Assembly (NCBI GenBank): GCA_947489665.1
Contig: CANLEH010000001.1
Coordinates: 62,001 to 126,000, forward strand
DNA length: 64,000 nt
Direction of reading: 5' to 3'
From: an uncultured Roseicyclus sp.
GTDB lineage: Bacteria > Pseudomonadota > Alphaproteobacteria > Rhodobacterales > Rhodobacteraceae
The position numbers and the translations under genes are program-made. The notes below the pieces were generated by a model that worked only from the letters and a program-made list of their open reading frames with translations, was not told the DNA's origin and searched no databases. This document shows positions 9,344-18,029 of this stretch, piece by piece; position 1 is the stretch's first letter, and the number at the start of each line of letters is the position of its first letter.

Positions 9344-9624
9344 TGACGGAAACTTCCGCGACCGGCCGCGCATCGGCCCTTCATTCCGTACCGATTGAAA
9401 TCCGGGTCTGTGTTGGGAAGGCCCGTCCAAAGCTGTCCGACATGCTCGCGATGGATCCTGAAACCGTCCTTCCGCTCGACTCCCGCATCGAGGACAGAGT
9501 TGGTCTTTGGGTTGGCGATAAGCTGATTGCGGAGGGTGAGCTCATCGAACTGGAAGGAGAGCGAGAAGGTCAGTTGGCCGTACGGGTGACCGAGCTCGTG
9601 GATCGTAGTGATGCCACGACCTAA
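9343..9624 (+). CDS. fliN: Flagellar motor switch protein FliN
   Basis: FliN is the bottom layer of the cytoplasmic C-ring, needed for export and for switching rotation direction. The 93-residue protein is essentially one SpoA (surface presentation of antigens) domain. It has the family pattern of an N-terminal strand (PIEIRVCVGKARPKLSDML) followed by the hydrophobic core around GDKLIAEGELI. The GTG start overlaps the fliH stop (TAGTG) and has an AAGGAG ribosome site eight bases upstream. It overlaps fliP by about 14-17 bases. Confidence 0.92.
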   Translation: MTETSATGRASALHSVPIEIRVCVGKARPKLSDMLAMDPETVLPLDSRIEDRVGLWVGDKLIAEGELIELEGEREGQLAVRVTELVDRSDATT

Positions 9625-10339
9625 TCCTCTCTTCGTTGCCGGATTATTTTGTACGTTTGCGCTTCTGCCTAGCGTAGCGGGTGCGCAGGAAATCACGCTT
9701 GATCTTGGCGACAGCGGCAGCCTAACGGCCCGAACGTTCCAACTTATTGCGTTGATTACCTTGCTAAGCCTCGCGCCCGGCCTGGCGATCATGGTGACCT
9801 GTTTCCCGTTCGTGGTGACTGTGCTTTCCATTTTGCGCCAAGCGATCGGACTGCAGCAATCGCCCCCGAATATGCTGATCGTCAGCCTGGCACTTTTTTT
9901 GACGTACTTCGTCATGGCGCCAGTGTTTGACGAGGCCTATCAGGTGGGTATTGCGCCTTTGATTGCAGGCGAGCTTTCCGTTGAAAATGCAATGCCACTC
10001 ATCTACGAGCCGTTTCGAGGTTTCATGATGAATCGGGTCGATGCTTCCACATTGGCAAGCCTGGCGGAACTGCGACCGGGGACTGAACTTGGCGATCCCG
10101 AAGCCTCGGTTTTGATCCCGGCGTTTATGCTCAGCGAAGTGGAACGCGCTTTTCAGATCGGTTTCCTGATCTTCCTCCCCTTTCTGGTGATCGATCTCGT
10201 GGTTGCGGCGATTCTTATGTCGATGGGCATGATGATGGTGCCGCCGGCCATCGTGTCGCTTCCATTCAAGCTGGCATTCTTTGTGGTCGCTGATGGATGG
10301 GCACTTATCACTGGTGCGCTCGTCCGCAGCTATTTCTAG
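9611..10339 (+). CDS. fliP: Flagellar export gate protein FliP
   Basis: FliP forms, with FliQ and FliR, the export pore at the centre of the MS ring. The protein has a cleavable signal sequence (to about residue 22, SVAGAQ). Membrane segments follow near 40-75, 85-105, 180-205 and 210-235. The family signature PNMLIVSLALFLTYFVM is clear. I chose the ATG at 9611; a GTG immediately before it (9608) is equally possible. The gene overlaps fliN and is followed 27 bases later by a small flagellar gene of unknown role. Confidence 0.96.
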   Translation: MPRPNPLFVAGLFCTFALLPSVAGAQEITLDLGDSGSLTARTFQLIALITLLSLAPGLAIMVTCFPFVVTVLSILRQAIGLQQSPPNMLIVSLALFLTYFVMAPVFDEAYQVGIAPLIAGELSVENAMPLIYEPFRGFMMNRVDASTLASLAELRPGTELGDPEASVLIPAFMLSEVERAFQIGFLIFLPFLVIDLVVAAILMSMGMMMVPPAIVSLPFKLAFFVVADGWALITGALVRSYF

Positions 10340-10366
10340 GCAACCCCTGCACATAGGAATTTTCTC

Positions 10367-10834
10367 ATGACCGCCCCAAGAAAATCGGCCGCTAGTCGGA
10401 CATCTTCCAAACAAGAAAAGCTGAGTATTCTGGCGACAATTCTGGGGCCAGACGCTATGGCCAAGCTGGACACCGGACAGAGTGGCACAAAGTCCGTTCG
10501 AGAAAGCGCTTCACCGGAACTGGACCCGGAACGAGTGAAATGGCACAGGAATCGACTGTTGGCACGGTTTCGGGCGAGCAACGCCTCTGACCAGTCTGCC
10601 GTTGGGCCAGCGCAACTGCCATCGGACCAAGAAGGGGCCGCGCTGCTTCGAGGAAAAAAGCAAGGCAAATTAGATGATAAGGTTGTCGCTTTATCCGATC
10701 CAACCTCACTCGCGCACGAACATCCTGCAGTCATCGCGCGGATTGTGTCTGGTTTGCAGCGGGCCGAACGAGTGGAGGCCCTGAGAGCCTTGCCGGGGCC
10801 GCTGGCACGCTCGGTGATCAAACGGATCCGCTAG
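10367..10834 (+). CDS. Small protein with a C-terminal FliG-middle-domain-like segment, function unknown
   Basis: The 155-residue protein follows fliP by 27 bases and ends the fliF-fliP run. Residues 1-110 are charged, with no recognised fold. Residues about 112-155 read LAHEHPAVIARIVSGL and then ALPGPLARSVIKRIR. This is the pattern of the FliG middle domain (EHPQTIA...LS.LP...R.VI.RI), whose EHPQR motif contacts FliM. No FliG gene is present in this window. The rest of FliG (armadillo repeats, charged C-terminal torque helix) is absent, so this is not FliG itself. A C-ring assembly or docking role is inference. Confidence 0.65.
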   Translation: MTAPRKSAASRTSSKQEKLSILATILGPDAMAKLDTGQSGTKSVRESASPELDPERVKWHRNRLLARFRASNASDQSAVGPAQLPSDQEGAALLRGKKQGKLDDKVVALSDPTSLAHEHPAVIARIVSGLQRAERVEALRALPGPLARSVIKRIR

Positions 10835-11147
10835 GAACTGAGCCAGCAACGGTCCAGAAAAAACGCGCGGTAACACTTTGGACTGCGTAGATCAATGTCA
10901 CTGATTTGTCGTAGTGAACAGCGTTTGCCTCAAACGGTTCAACGGATGGTCGGGCCATGTGAGTTTTCTTGGCCAAAAATGGTCGTGACGGATACTTCGG
11001 TGCATTGAGTGCATAATCGGAGCTGCGGTTGTGTGGCCCTCCCCGGCAGTTCAGCTATCGGCACAGTTAGTGTCACGAACAGTATCACGGCCTCCCAATC
11101 GCGATATCTGCCGATCACGTCCTTAGGCAGCCCCAGCTCGCGCCCGA
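10835..11147. other. Convergent intergenic region, no gene supported
   Basis: The 313 bases lie between the 3' end of the rightward fliF run and the 3' end of flgI. I see no strong terminator hairpin and no coding stretch with a credible start. A 59-codon leftward reading frame (10939-11118, GTG start) lacks a usable ribosome site. Confidence 0.6.
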
Positions 11148-12251
11148 TCAGCGCACGATGAATTCCGCGTGCAAGGCGCCGGCCGCCTCTATGCTGGATA
11201 GGATGTCGATCATGTCTCGGGGAGATACGCCCAATGCGTTAAGCGCGCCTACGACCTCAGACAAAGACGTGCCGCCTGAAACCTCAGCAAGCCCTAGTCC
11301 AGGCTCCTCGATCAACTCGGCGTCGGTCCTTGGAAGGATCAGAGTCTCCCCTTCAGAGAATGGGTTTGGTTGAACAGCAATCGGCTGTTCTTCAATTCGC
11401 AGCGTTAGATTCCCTTGAGCCACGGCAACGCGGCTGATGCGTACGTCTTCTCCCATGACGATGGTTCCGGACCTTTGGTCCACGACCACGCGGGCGCGTG
11501 TTTCTGGTTCAACGAGGATGTTCTCCACCCGTGTGATCGCATGAGCGGGAGAAGGCGCTTGCGTACGATCGATGTCCAGCAGCACGGTTCCCGCGTCGAG
11601 CATCGCAGCGACCCCGCGACCAAACTCAACATTGATCGCGGCTTCAATCCGGGCGGCAGTTGTAAAGTCGGGGGTCCTGAGTGCCAGCCTGATCTGACCC
11701 AAAGATGTAAAATCGAAGTCAACTTCGCGTTCGACCCGCGCCCCGGTCGGGATGACGCCGGCTGTCGGTACGCCTTGGGTGACTTGCGCACCGTCCCCTT
11801 CAACCACGGCCCCGCCTGCAATCACGGCCCCTTGCGCGACGGCGTAGATCTCACCGTCCGCTGCCGTCAAAGGGGTCATCACCAAAGTACCGCCAAGAAG
11901 ACTATCTGCATCACCGATAGCCGAGACAGTTACATCGATCTGCCCGCCTTGCCGCGCGAAGGCGGGCAGACTTGCAGTAACAATCACAGCGGCGACGTTT
12001 TGGGGGCGAAATTGTTCGCCGGTCACATTCACGCCGAGGCGTTCCAAAATGTTCACCATGATCTCCTCGGTGAATGGGGCGTTTCTCAATCCATCACCGG
12101 TACCGTTTAGGCCAACGACAAGCCCATAGCCGACAAGATCATTGCCCCGCACGCCGTCAAATTCGACCAAGTCCTTGATCCGAATGGGCGTCGCCGAACA
12201 GACCGTCGCGAACAAAGAAACGGCGAGAAGCGTGAGAAAAAATCGGATCAC
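11148..12251 (-). CDS. flgI: Flagellar P-ring protein FlgI
   Basis: FlgI polymerises into the P ring around the rod in the peptidoglycan layer. The 367-residue protein has a Sec signal peptide (residues 1-20, ending CSA). The family landmarks are near the N-terminus (RIKDLVEFDGVRGNDLVGYG, then GLNGTGDGL) and in the GLRNAPFT segment. The C-terminus carries SLSEVVGALNALGVSPRD, typical of the family. The start is GTG and forms a GTGA overlap with the flgL stop. It is the last gene of the flgE-flgK-flgL-flgI run. Confidence 0.97.
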   Translation of the reverse strand: MIRFFLTLLAVSLFATVCSATPIRIKDLVEFDGVRGNDLVGYGLVVGLNGTGDGLRNAPFTEEIMVNILERLGVNVTGEQFRPQNVAAVIVTASLPAFARQGGQIDVTVSAIGDADSLLGGTLVMTPLTAADGEIYAVAQGAVIAGGAVVEGDGAQVTQGVPTAGVIPTGARVEREVDFDFTSLGQIRLALRTPDFTTAARIEAAINVEFGRGVAAMLDAGTVLLDIDRTQAPSPAHAITRVENILVEPETRARVVVDQRSGTIVMGEDVRISRVAVAQGNLTLRIEEQPIAVQPNPFSEGETLILPRTDAELIEEPGLGLAEVSGGTSLSEVVGALNALGVSPRDMIDILSSIEAAGALHAEFIVR

Positions 12252-13258
12252 CTGAGGAACTCCGTCAGACTAAGGCGCGACATTCGCGCGGTCAGAATAT
12301 AAAGGCTCTCCAACTGGAGATTTGTGGCCTCTAGCTCCGTGGCCGTACGGTAAGGGTCAGCCTCCACAAGGCGCCCATATTCCATTTCTAGCGCGCTACG
12401 GGTCGTTTCGGCGGAAACGCGCGCTTCTTCTATGCGCGCCTGCTCGGCGCCGAGCCTTGCGCGGAGGCCAATCAGGTCGGATTCGCTGCTCAGGACCTGC
12501 CGGCCCGCTCGGGAAATCAATTCACCGCGCTCTTCGGGAGGCAAAGGAGTGGGCTCGTCAGTGGCGAGAACGGCCATAGCTAAGCCAGCTAGTGTTTCGC
12601 GGATAGCGGGTTCCAAAGCAGAAACACCAGCAGAGGCAGATTGGCCTTCTGCAAGAAGTGTATCGGGCGGTGTTCCATCACCACCCTGCCAGGCGAAAAC
12701 TTCATAGGCCCCACCAAGATCGTTGAACCAGGCAAGAACTGCTGTTTCAACGCCGGCCGCATCGGTTTCACCGGAGGTCACCGTCCTGAGCTCGGCCAAA
12801 ATGTCTTCTGCGGGGATTAAGGGAACGTTTTCCGGAGCGTCTGCTGCAAAGAGGCTTTGTCCAGCGAATTGGGTGTTGAGGGCGGCAACCGCTGCCTCAA
12901 ACCTGTTGGGCGCATTCAACAATTCCAGCTCTCGACCTTCTGTCTGTCCGGTGCCTGCGAGGGACAGCAAAGACGCCCCGAATCCCTCTAGTTCGGTGGC
13001 GACTTGACCAAGTGCCGTTTGGCGGCCATCGGCGGAGATCTCTGCTTTTGCGATGGACGTCTTGAACGATTCATTCAGCCGCAGCCCCCGTGTTAAGTCC
13101 GCAAGTGCCGAGAAATCGCCGCCCAAGGCTTTCGCTTTGTCCATGACTTGCCCGGACGACAGTTCTGCGGTCAGGCGCGCGATGTCAGAGCGGAGTTCGG
13201 ACCCCTGTTTTCGAAGGGATTGAAATTGCGCCATGTCGCCGAAAGTTGTCAGGCTCAT
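12248..13258 (-). CDS. flgL: Flagellar hook-filament junction protein FlgL
   Basis: FlgL (HAP3) joins the hook to the flagellin filament. The 336-residue protein has the flagellin-type helical N-terminus (about 10-70, ending in the SSGQVMDKAKALGGD region) and a matching C-terminal helix (about 260-330). The middle domain is variable, as expected. The gene overlaps flgK upstream and flgI downstream by 4 bases each, implying coupled translation. The sequence is divergent, and a flagellin-like protein would look similar, but position next to flgK supports FlgL. Confidence 0.9.
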   Translation of the reverse strand: MSLTTFGDMAQFQSLRKQGSELRSDIARLTAELSSGQVMDKAKALGGDFSALADLTRGLRLNESFKTSIAKAEISADGRQTALGQVATELEGFGASLLSLAGTGQTEGRELELLNAPNRFEAAVAALNTQFAGQSLFAADAPENVPLIPAEDILAELRTVTSGETDAAGVETAVLAWFNDLGGAYEVFAWQGGDGTPPDTLLAEGQSASAGVSALEPAIRETLAGLAMAVLATDEPTPLPPEERGELISRAGRQVLSSESDLIGLRARLGAEQARIEEARVSAETTRSALEMEYGRLVEADPYRTATELEATNLQLESLYILTARMSRLSLTEFLR

Positions 13259-14718
13259 TGTGCGATCCTCAACAGTTCGTCCATCATTTCTTCCGCGACG
13301 TTGATCACGCGTGCATTGGCTGAGTAGTGTTGTTCAATCTTCAGTAGGCGCTGCAGTTCATCGTCGGTATCGACGCCATCTGCCAATTCTGAGGTTTTCA
13401 ACACGGTATGCAGGTTCGCTGTATGGCTGAGAGAGGTTTCCGCGTTGATCCGCGATATGCTGGCCAACGAGAGCGTTTCGGCCGCAAGCTCCGACATGGT
13501 TCGATTTGTCGATGAAAAACCGCCGGAAGGTGTTGTGCGGGCCTCAGTCAGAGCGTTGACCTGCCCAGACAGGATGGATGCGTTTCCAGATGGTCCCTCA
13601 GTGATTGCACCCAATCCGTCACGAAGCCGCCAAACGGTGCCGCCCATACTCGGTAGGACAAGGTCATTGATTTTCAATCGTCCCGCCAGCCCAACTTCGT
13701 TGATTGGGTCAACCAGGTTGCCTGCGTCGGTGAAAAGGCCCGGATCGCCGGGCGCGACGGTTGGATCCAACCCAGGCTGGTCGAAGCGTTCTGCAATGTC
13801 GCGCGCGACTGCATCAATCCGTGCCTGTGCCTCTGGAGCGAGTTGATCCCGCACTTGAAACAGCGCGCTCAATTCACCGCCGCTGAAGGCTGGACTCGAA
13901 CCTTCAAGCCGCAATGGTCGTCCATCCAATGTGAGGCCAGAGATATTTCCGTTCGCAAGCGAAAGGAACGGGTCCATTCCTGGCGATGGATCAAACCCTA
14001 ACTCCATCGCTCGATGGCTCAACAACATGTGCCCGTCATTGCTGTAGAGTTGAAGCGTTCCGTTTGTTTCCCTGCGTGATTGAAGTGGGATGTATGGCGC
14101 GATTTCGTCGACTAGCTGCGCCTGAGCATCGTAGAGTGATGCGATTTCCCCGCCATTTGCCTGAGCCGATAAAATGCGTTTGTTGAGATCCGACAAGCCT
14201 TCGAGGGCTGTGTTGATCCGATCAACCGCAGTTCCAATTGCGGCGTCTGCCCTTTGCCGCTCGGCTTGGATGCCTGAACTGATCTGATTGATATTTGTGG
14301 CTAGGTTTTGTGCGGCGTCCACTGCGTTTACCAAATAGGTGGTGTTTGCCGGATCATTGGAAGCGGAGATCAGCTTCGCCTCAAGATCGGCCATTCGCCC
14401 GGACAGGCTGCCAGGTTGGTCGGGAGTGCCGATCAGAGCCTCTAACCGTTCCCCAAAATCCACCGCCACTTGGCTGGCACCCAATTGAGCGTCGGCCAGA
14501 CGACGCTGCCCGATCAAAATTGCGTCTTCTTGCCGCGTGATCCCGACAACTCTGACGCCAGATCCATCGTTCCCGACGACACGGCTTGTCGTTTCAAGCC
14601 GGCGGGTCCCATAGCCTTCCGTCATCGCGTTTGCGATGTTTGAGGACACGATGTCGGCGCGGCGAGCTGACGTGGTCAACCCGCTCAACGCACTGGAAAG
14701 GGCCGAGGAGATACTCAT
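13255..14718 (-). CDS. flgK: Flagellar hook-associated protein FlgK
   Basis: FlgK (HAP1) is the first junction protein added to the hook tip. The 487-residue protein shows the N-terminal rod/hook motif (ALSGLTTSARRADIVSSNIANA, with SSNIAN as core) and the C-terminal helix with QHYSANARVINVAEEMMDELL, both typical of axial proteins. The central region includes SLSGRMADLEAKLISASNDP. It lies 34 bases downstream of flgE and overlaps flgL by ATGA. Confidence 0.95.
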   Translation of the reverse strand: MSISSALSSALSGLTTSARRADIVSSNIANAMTEGYGTRRLETTSRVVGNDGSGVRVVGITRQEDAILIGQRRLADAQLGASQVAVDFGERLEALIGTPDQPGSLSGRMADLEAKLISASNDPANTTYLVNAVDAAQNLATNINQISSGIQAERQRADAAIGTAVDRINTALEGLSDLNKRILSAQANGGEIASLYDAQAQLVDEIAPYIPLQSRRETNGTLQLYSNDGHMLLSHRAMELGFDPSPGMDPFLSLANGNISGLTLDGRPLRLEGSSPAFSGGELSALFQVRDQLAPEAQARIDAVARDIAERFDQPGLDPTVAPGDPGLFTDAGNLVDPINEVGLAGRLKINDLVLPSMGGTVWRLRDGLGAITEGPSGNASILSGQVNALTEARTTPSGGFSSTNRTMSELAAETLSLASISRINAETSLSHTANLHTVLKTSELADGVDTDDELQRLLKIEQHYSANARVINVAEEMMDELLRIAQ

Positions 14719-14752
14719 GCCAATGGCCTGGGTTTGGGCATTCTGCCTTCAA

Positions 14753-16072
14753 TCATCGAATGATATTGGTTGTTTCCTGCAGCATCTCATCCACAGTTTG
14801 GATGATCTTTGCGTTTGAGGAATAGGCACGTTGGGTTTGGATCAGTTGGGTAAGCTCGGCCGCCACATCCGTCGCGGATTCTTCGAGTGCATAAGATACA
14901 ACGTCGCCGGTCGGGCCATCACCCGCGTCCCAAAGGAAGAACGACCCACTTTCCGCCGAAGTGGAATAGAGTTGGTTGTCGTGCGCCATCAATCCGTTGG
15001 GGTTTGGAAGGTCAATCAATGGGATTTGGTAGACGGTGCGTGTGATCCCAACATCGAAGTTCGCGTGCACAAAGCCGTTCGCGTCAACTTCGACTGAAAC
15101 GAGATTACCGACGGGAGAACCATCTTTCGAGATGGCTGTTGGTGCGAAGTTGTCGGACAATTGGGTCAGACCAGATCCGGTCCCCTGCGCGCCAATGTCG
15201 ATTTCGATTGGTCCGCCGAGCACATCAACTGTGAAAGCGCCTGTTGTGGAGCTCCAACCGCCACCAACTGGTGGCACGCCTTGGGTCACGTTTTGAATTG
15301 TACCGCCACCTGTACGACTATCGTCAAACTCGACCGTGTACTCGCCAACGATAGCTCCGTTTTGTGCCGAATCCCTCAGCACCATCGTCCAAGTATTCGA
15401 GGCCGGATCGCCAGATGGCGGAACCGTCGGTGTGAAGGCTACATCTATGGATTGGGACGTGCCGAGATTGTCAAAGTATTCAATCGAAAGCTGACGCGTG
15501 TCGCCCGCAGATCCGGATGTTGTATCTGTCCCCGGCAGGTTCACACCCATCGAGATGCGCGTGGTCGGCTCAGACGTGAATTGGTTCACGTTGACCTGAA
15601 CAGGCTCCAGACCCGCGCCGGTATCGCGCGGGAAGGATGGGATTGTGCCGTCTGCATTGGCGGGCCATCCCATTAGGGTCACGCCAGTGGACGTACGAAG
15701 ATAACCTTCGGCGTCGGTACGAAAAGATCCGGTAGTTGCAAGAAACAGCGGGAGGTCTCCCGCGCCTTCTACGCCCACCGCAGAGCCTGTTGTCACAGGC
15801 AAAAATCCTCGCCCTCGTACGGCGAGATCTGTGGGATTGTTGGTAGTCGCAAGGGCGCCGGGCTGATCGATAAGCCGTTGTGTAGTCACCCGGACGCCGC
15901 CAGCGGAGTAAATACCGCTACCGGATTCGATGACCATGGAGTGGAAATCGGCGACCGCACGTTTGTAACCGTTGGTGCCTGAGTTCGCGATGTTGTCTGC
16001 AATGGTAGCCAAGCGGCTCGCATTGACCGATAGGCCAGCAACACCCGCGTTAAGCGAAGAAGAAATCGTCAT
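14753..16072 (-). CDS. flgE: Flagellar hook protein FlgE
   Basis: FlgE is the main subunit of the hook. The protein shows the N-terminal axial motif (RLATIADNIANSGTNGYK), the FlgE-type domain with GRGFLPV (about 85-92) and repeated beta-rich middle domains. The C-terminal helix reads ELTQLIQTQRAYSSNAKIIQ. I chose the ATG at 16072 because an AAAGG site lies eight bases upstream; a GTG at 16081 has a site that is too close. It is preceded by a CtrA-like site and followed by flgK. Confidence 0.96.
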   Translation of the reverse strand: MTISSSLNAGVAGLSVNASRLATIADNIANSGTNGYKRAVADFHSMVIESGSGIYSAGGVRVTTQRLIDQPGALATTNNPTDLAVRGRGFLPVTTGSAVGVEGAGDLPLFLATTGSFRTDAEGYLRTSTGVTLMGWPANADGTIPSFPRDTGAGLEPVQVNVNQFTSEPTTRISMGVNLPGTDTTSGSAGDTRQLSIEYFDNLGTSQSIDVAFTPTVPPSGDPASNTWTMVLRDSAQNGAIVGEYTVEFDDSRTGGGTIQNVTQGVPPVGGGWSSTTGAFTVDVLGGPIEIDIGAQGTGSGLTQLSDNFAPTAISKDGSPVGNLVSVEVDANGFVHANFDVGITRTVYQIPLIDLPNPNGLMAHDNQLYSTSAESGSFFLWDAGDGPTGDVVSYALEESATDVAAELTQLIQTQRAYSSNAKIIQTVDEMLQETTNIIR

Positions 16073-16126
16073 CACATGCACCTTTCTGCTGCATCTGGGA
16101 TTTGCCCCAAGGTGGACGATGAACGC

Positions 16127-16141
16127 TTAAGGCCGTCCTAA
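16127..16141. promoter_or_regulatory. Near-match to CtrA site upstream of flgE
   Basis: The plus strand reads TTAA-N7-CTAA, which is TTAG-N7-TTAA on the minus strand. It is one base off the CtrA motif and lies 55-69 bases upstream of the flgE ATG. It sits in the 90-base gap between flgE and motB. Function is inferred from the motif and the known role of CtrA in this order. Confidence 0.4.
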
Positions 16142-16162
16142 CAGATAAAATGCGACGCGTTT

Positions 16163-16996
16163 TCAGTAGGAGTTGCGCAGCAAGATGATCTCAAGCCGGT
16201 CATTGCGCGGTGCAATTGCCGGCTCAACGACAGGCTCACGGTCGGAATGGCCAGTGACCCGCGCGACCCTCAAGGCATTGAGGCCACCCGCTTCCAGCAG
16301 CGTTCGCATGGTTTGCGCCCGCTCAGTCGTGCGCTGCCATCCACTGACGCTTGCGCGTACCAACGGTTCAGCGGCTATATGCGCCTCAACAGCAACACCG
16401 TTGTTCACAGTTCCGAAAAGGTCGGCCATCGTGACCGCTAGATCGGTCAGCCAAGGCTGAGGCGACCCGGTCTCAGGATCAAATAGCGGTCGTCCTGGGC
16501 GCGAGAAAATCTCGATCAGAAGCCCCTCATCCGTCAGACGTGTTTCGATATGTTGACGGGCCAGGTCGCTCACCAAGCTGTCACCGCCTTCGCCAGTCAG
16601 GGAGCTTTCGATTTCGGCCAGTTCCGCGGCTTCACGCTCTGCGTCGTGATCTGTTCCTTGAAGGCCAAGCGCTTGTCGTCCTTCGGTGGGCTGCGCGGCT
16701 GAGGCGCCGGTGCCATTTTGAGTGAGAACTTCCTCAGAGAACGGGCTTTCGCCGCCGAACGCGCCATCCCCCCCGCCGGATACACGAGCCACCGGGACGC
16801 TTGGGCTGAAGTAGTCAGCCAATCCCTTGCGCTGGTTCTCAGTTGTCGCGTTCAGCAGCCACATCAACATGAAAAAGGCCATCATCGCCGTAACAAAGTC
16901 GGCGTAGGCAACTTTCCATGCGCCGCCATGGTGCCCGCCACCGCCGGATACCTTCTTGCGTTTGATGATTAGAGGGCGCAGTTCGTTTCCGGCCAT
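16163..16996 (-). CDS. motB: Flagellar stator protein MotB
   Basis: MotB anchors the stator to peptidoglycan and carries the proton-binding aspartate. The 277-residue protein has a basic, glycine-rich cytoplasmic start. Its single membrane helix (about 28-48) contains YADFVTAMMAFFMLMWLL, where Asp33 is the proton acceptor. After a low-complexity linker comes an OmpA/MotB-type peptidoglycan-binding domain (about 150-275) with the helix ERAQTMRTLLEAGG and the ending VTGHSDREPVVEPAIAPRNDR. It is transcribed toward flgE. Confidence 0.96.
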   Translation of the reverse strand: MAGNELRPLIIKRKKVSGGGGHHGGAWKVAYADFVTAMMAFFMLMWLLNATTENQRKGLADYFSPSVPVARVSGGGDGAFGGESPFSEEVLTQNGTGASAAQPTEGRQALGLQGTDHDAEREAAELAEIESSLTGEGGDSLVSDLARQHIETRLTDEGLLIEIFSRPGRPLFDPETGSPQPWLTDLAVTMADLFGTVNNGVAVEAHIAAEPLVRASVSGWQRTTERAQTMRTLLEAGGLNALRVARVTGHSDREPVVEPAIAPRNDRLEIILLRNSY

Positions 16997-17039
16997 CCCG
17001 ACACTCCTGAAAGTCGCGGGTTGTTTTAGCCAAAAGCCG

Positions 17040-17054
17040 TGAACAGAGGTTTAA
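17040..17054. promoter_or_regulatory. Weak CtrA-like site upstream of motB
   Basis: The plus strand reads TGAA-N7-TTAA (TTAA-N7-TTCA on the minus strand), one base off the CtrA motif. It is 44-58 bases upstream of the motB ATG and abuts the 3' end of the next gene. This is the weakest of the three sites and could be chance. Confidence 0.25.
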
Positions 17055-18029
17055 TCAACGCCAACGGTTTCGGCGAACGCGGTCCTCAAGGGGCATCCGA
17101 TCGAAATAGTCTTGCAAATCCAGAACCATTGGAATGGAGAGGCCGTTTTCATAATGCAGGAAATCAGGTGCTGAGCGCACAAACCCCATGGTTGCGTAGA
17201 AGCGCGCAAGTTTTGGATTGCAGTCGATGAAAATCGACTTTGCGCCGGTTGTGTGGACGAAACCTGCGATAGCCGCGAAAAGCCGCATATAGGCGCTCCC
17301 ACCGCGGAAGGCTTCGCGGATCGCAAACTTTGTCACGATCGACGCGTCTTCAAGATCAAATTGGCTGTCGGCGATCCCATAGATCTCGGCCATCGGCCCG
17401 AAATCGCTTTCGCGCCCCAGGTTGATCCGAACAGTGCCTATTGCGACGCCATCGTGGATAGCAAGAAAGCTGGTCCCAGCCTTATCAAGATCATCGATAA
17501 TTGTGCCTTCGTCTGCATCGGCGTACGGAGACGAGCGTCCGAATTCAAGACAGTAGACATCGTACCGAATTTTTTGAGCGGTCCGAAGTTGGTCTAGAGT
17601 TGAACAGCGAAGGATATCAAACGCACCTGAATCGCTTGGGTCTGACACTGGGAGCAGGTCTTCATTTTCTTCGATGCGATCCCGCATCAGAAGGGCGAGA
17701 TGCCTCAGCACCTCGGCCGCATTTTTTGGATCATTGCGCTGCAGTTGCCCCAATGCAGAACCGTCGATCGATAATGCTGAGACTGCGCCTATCGCCCTCA
17801 GGGTCGCATTGGCTCCCTTCCCGGTGAGAAACCCGATCTCTCCTACAATGTCGCCGGCGCCAACCGTGATGTGCGTTTCGCTGTCTTCAGACAAAATGCA
17901 CGCAACAACACCTTCGGTGATCAGAAGAATATCGGAGGCGAAAACCCCCTTCATTCGCAGCGCTTCGCCGTCTTCGAACGCAGCGGGCCTGGCGACCTTG
18001 GCCAACGCATCCATCAACGCAGCATCCAT
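17055..18029 (-). CDS. Cyclic-nucleotide-binding domain fused to GNAT/FeeM-like acyltransferase
   Basis: The 324-residue protein has two parts. Residues about 10-120 fold as a cNMP-binding domain (strand pattern around GVVACILSEDSETHITVGAGDIVGE is typical). Residues about 135-300 look like an N-acyl amino acid synthase/acyl-homoserine-lactone-synthase-type acyltransferase (RYDVYCLEFG, then TSFLAIHDGVAIGTVRIN, and FYATMGFVRS near the end). The ATG at 18029 overlaps the stop of the upstream hydroxylase gene by one base (TGATG). A cyclic nucleotide probably gates acyl transfer, as in lysine acetyltransferases with cNMP domains. The acyl acceptor is unknown, and a lipid product is inferred from the neighbour. 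Confidence 0.7.
   Translation of the reverse strand: MDAALMDALAKVARPAAFEDGEALRMKGVFASDILLITEGVVACILSEDSETHITVGAGDIVGEIGFLTGKGANATLRAIGAVSALSIDGSALGQLQRNDPKNAAEVLRHLALLMRDRIEENEDLLPVSDPSDSGAFDILRCSTLDQLRTAQKIRYDVYCLEFGRSSPYADADEGTIIDDLDKAGTSFLAIHDGVAIGTVRINLGRESDFGPMAEIYGIADSQFDLEDASIVTKFAIREAFRGGSAYMRLFAAIAGFVHTTGAKSIFIDCNPKLARFYATMGFVRSAPDFLHYENGLSIPMVLDLQDYFDRMPLEDRVRRNRWR

Noticed and set aside
10939-11118. Leftward 59-codon frame beyond flgI with a GTG start
   Set aside because: The ribosome-site-like bases are too close to the GTG, the frame continues as noise through flgI, and no family pattern is visible.
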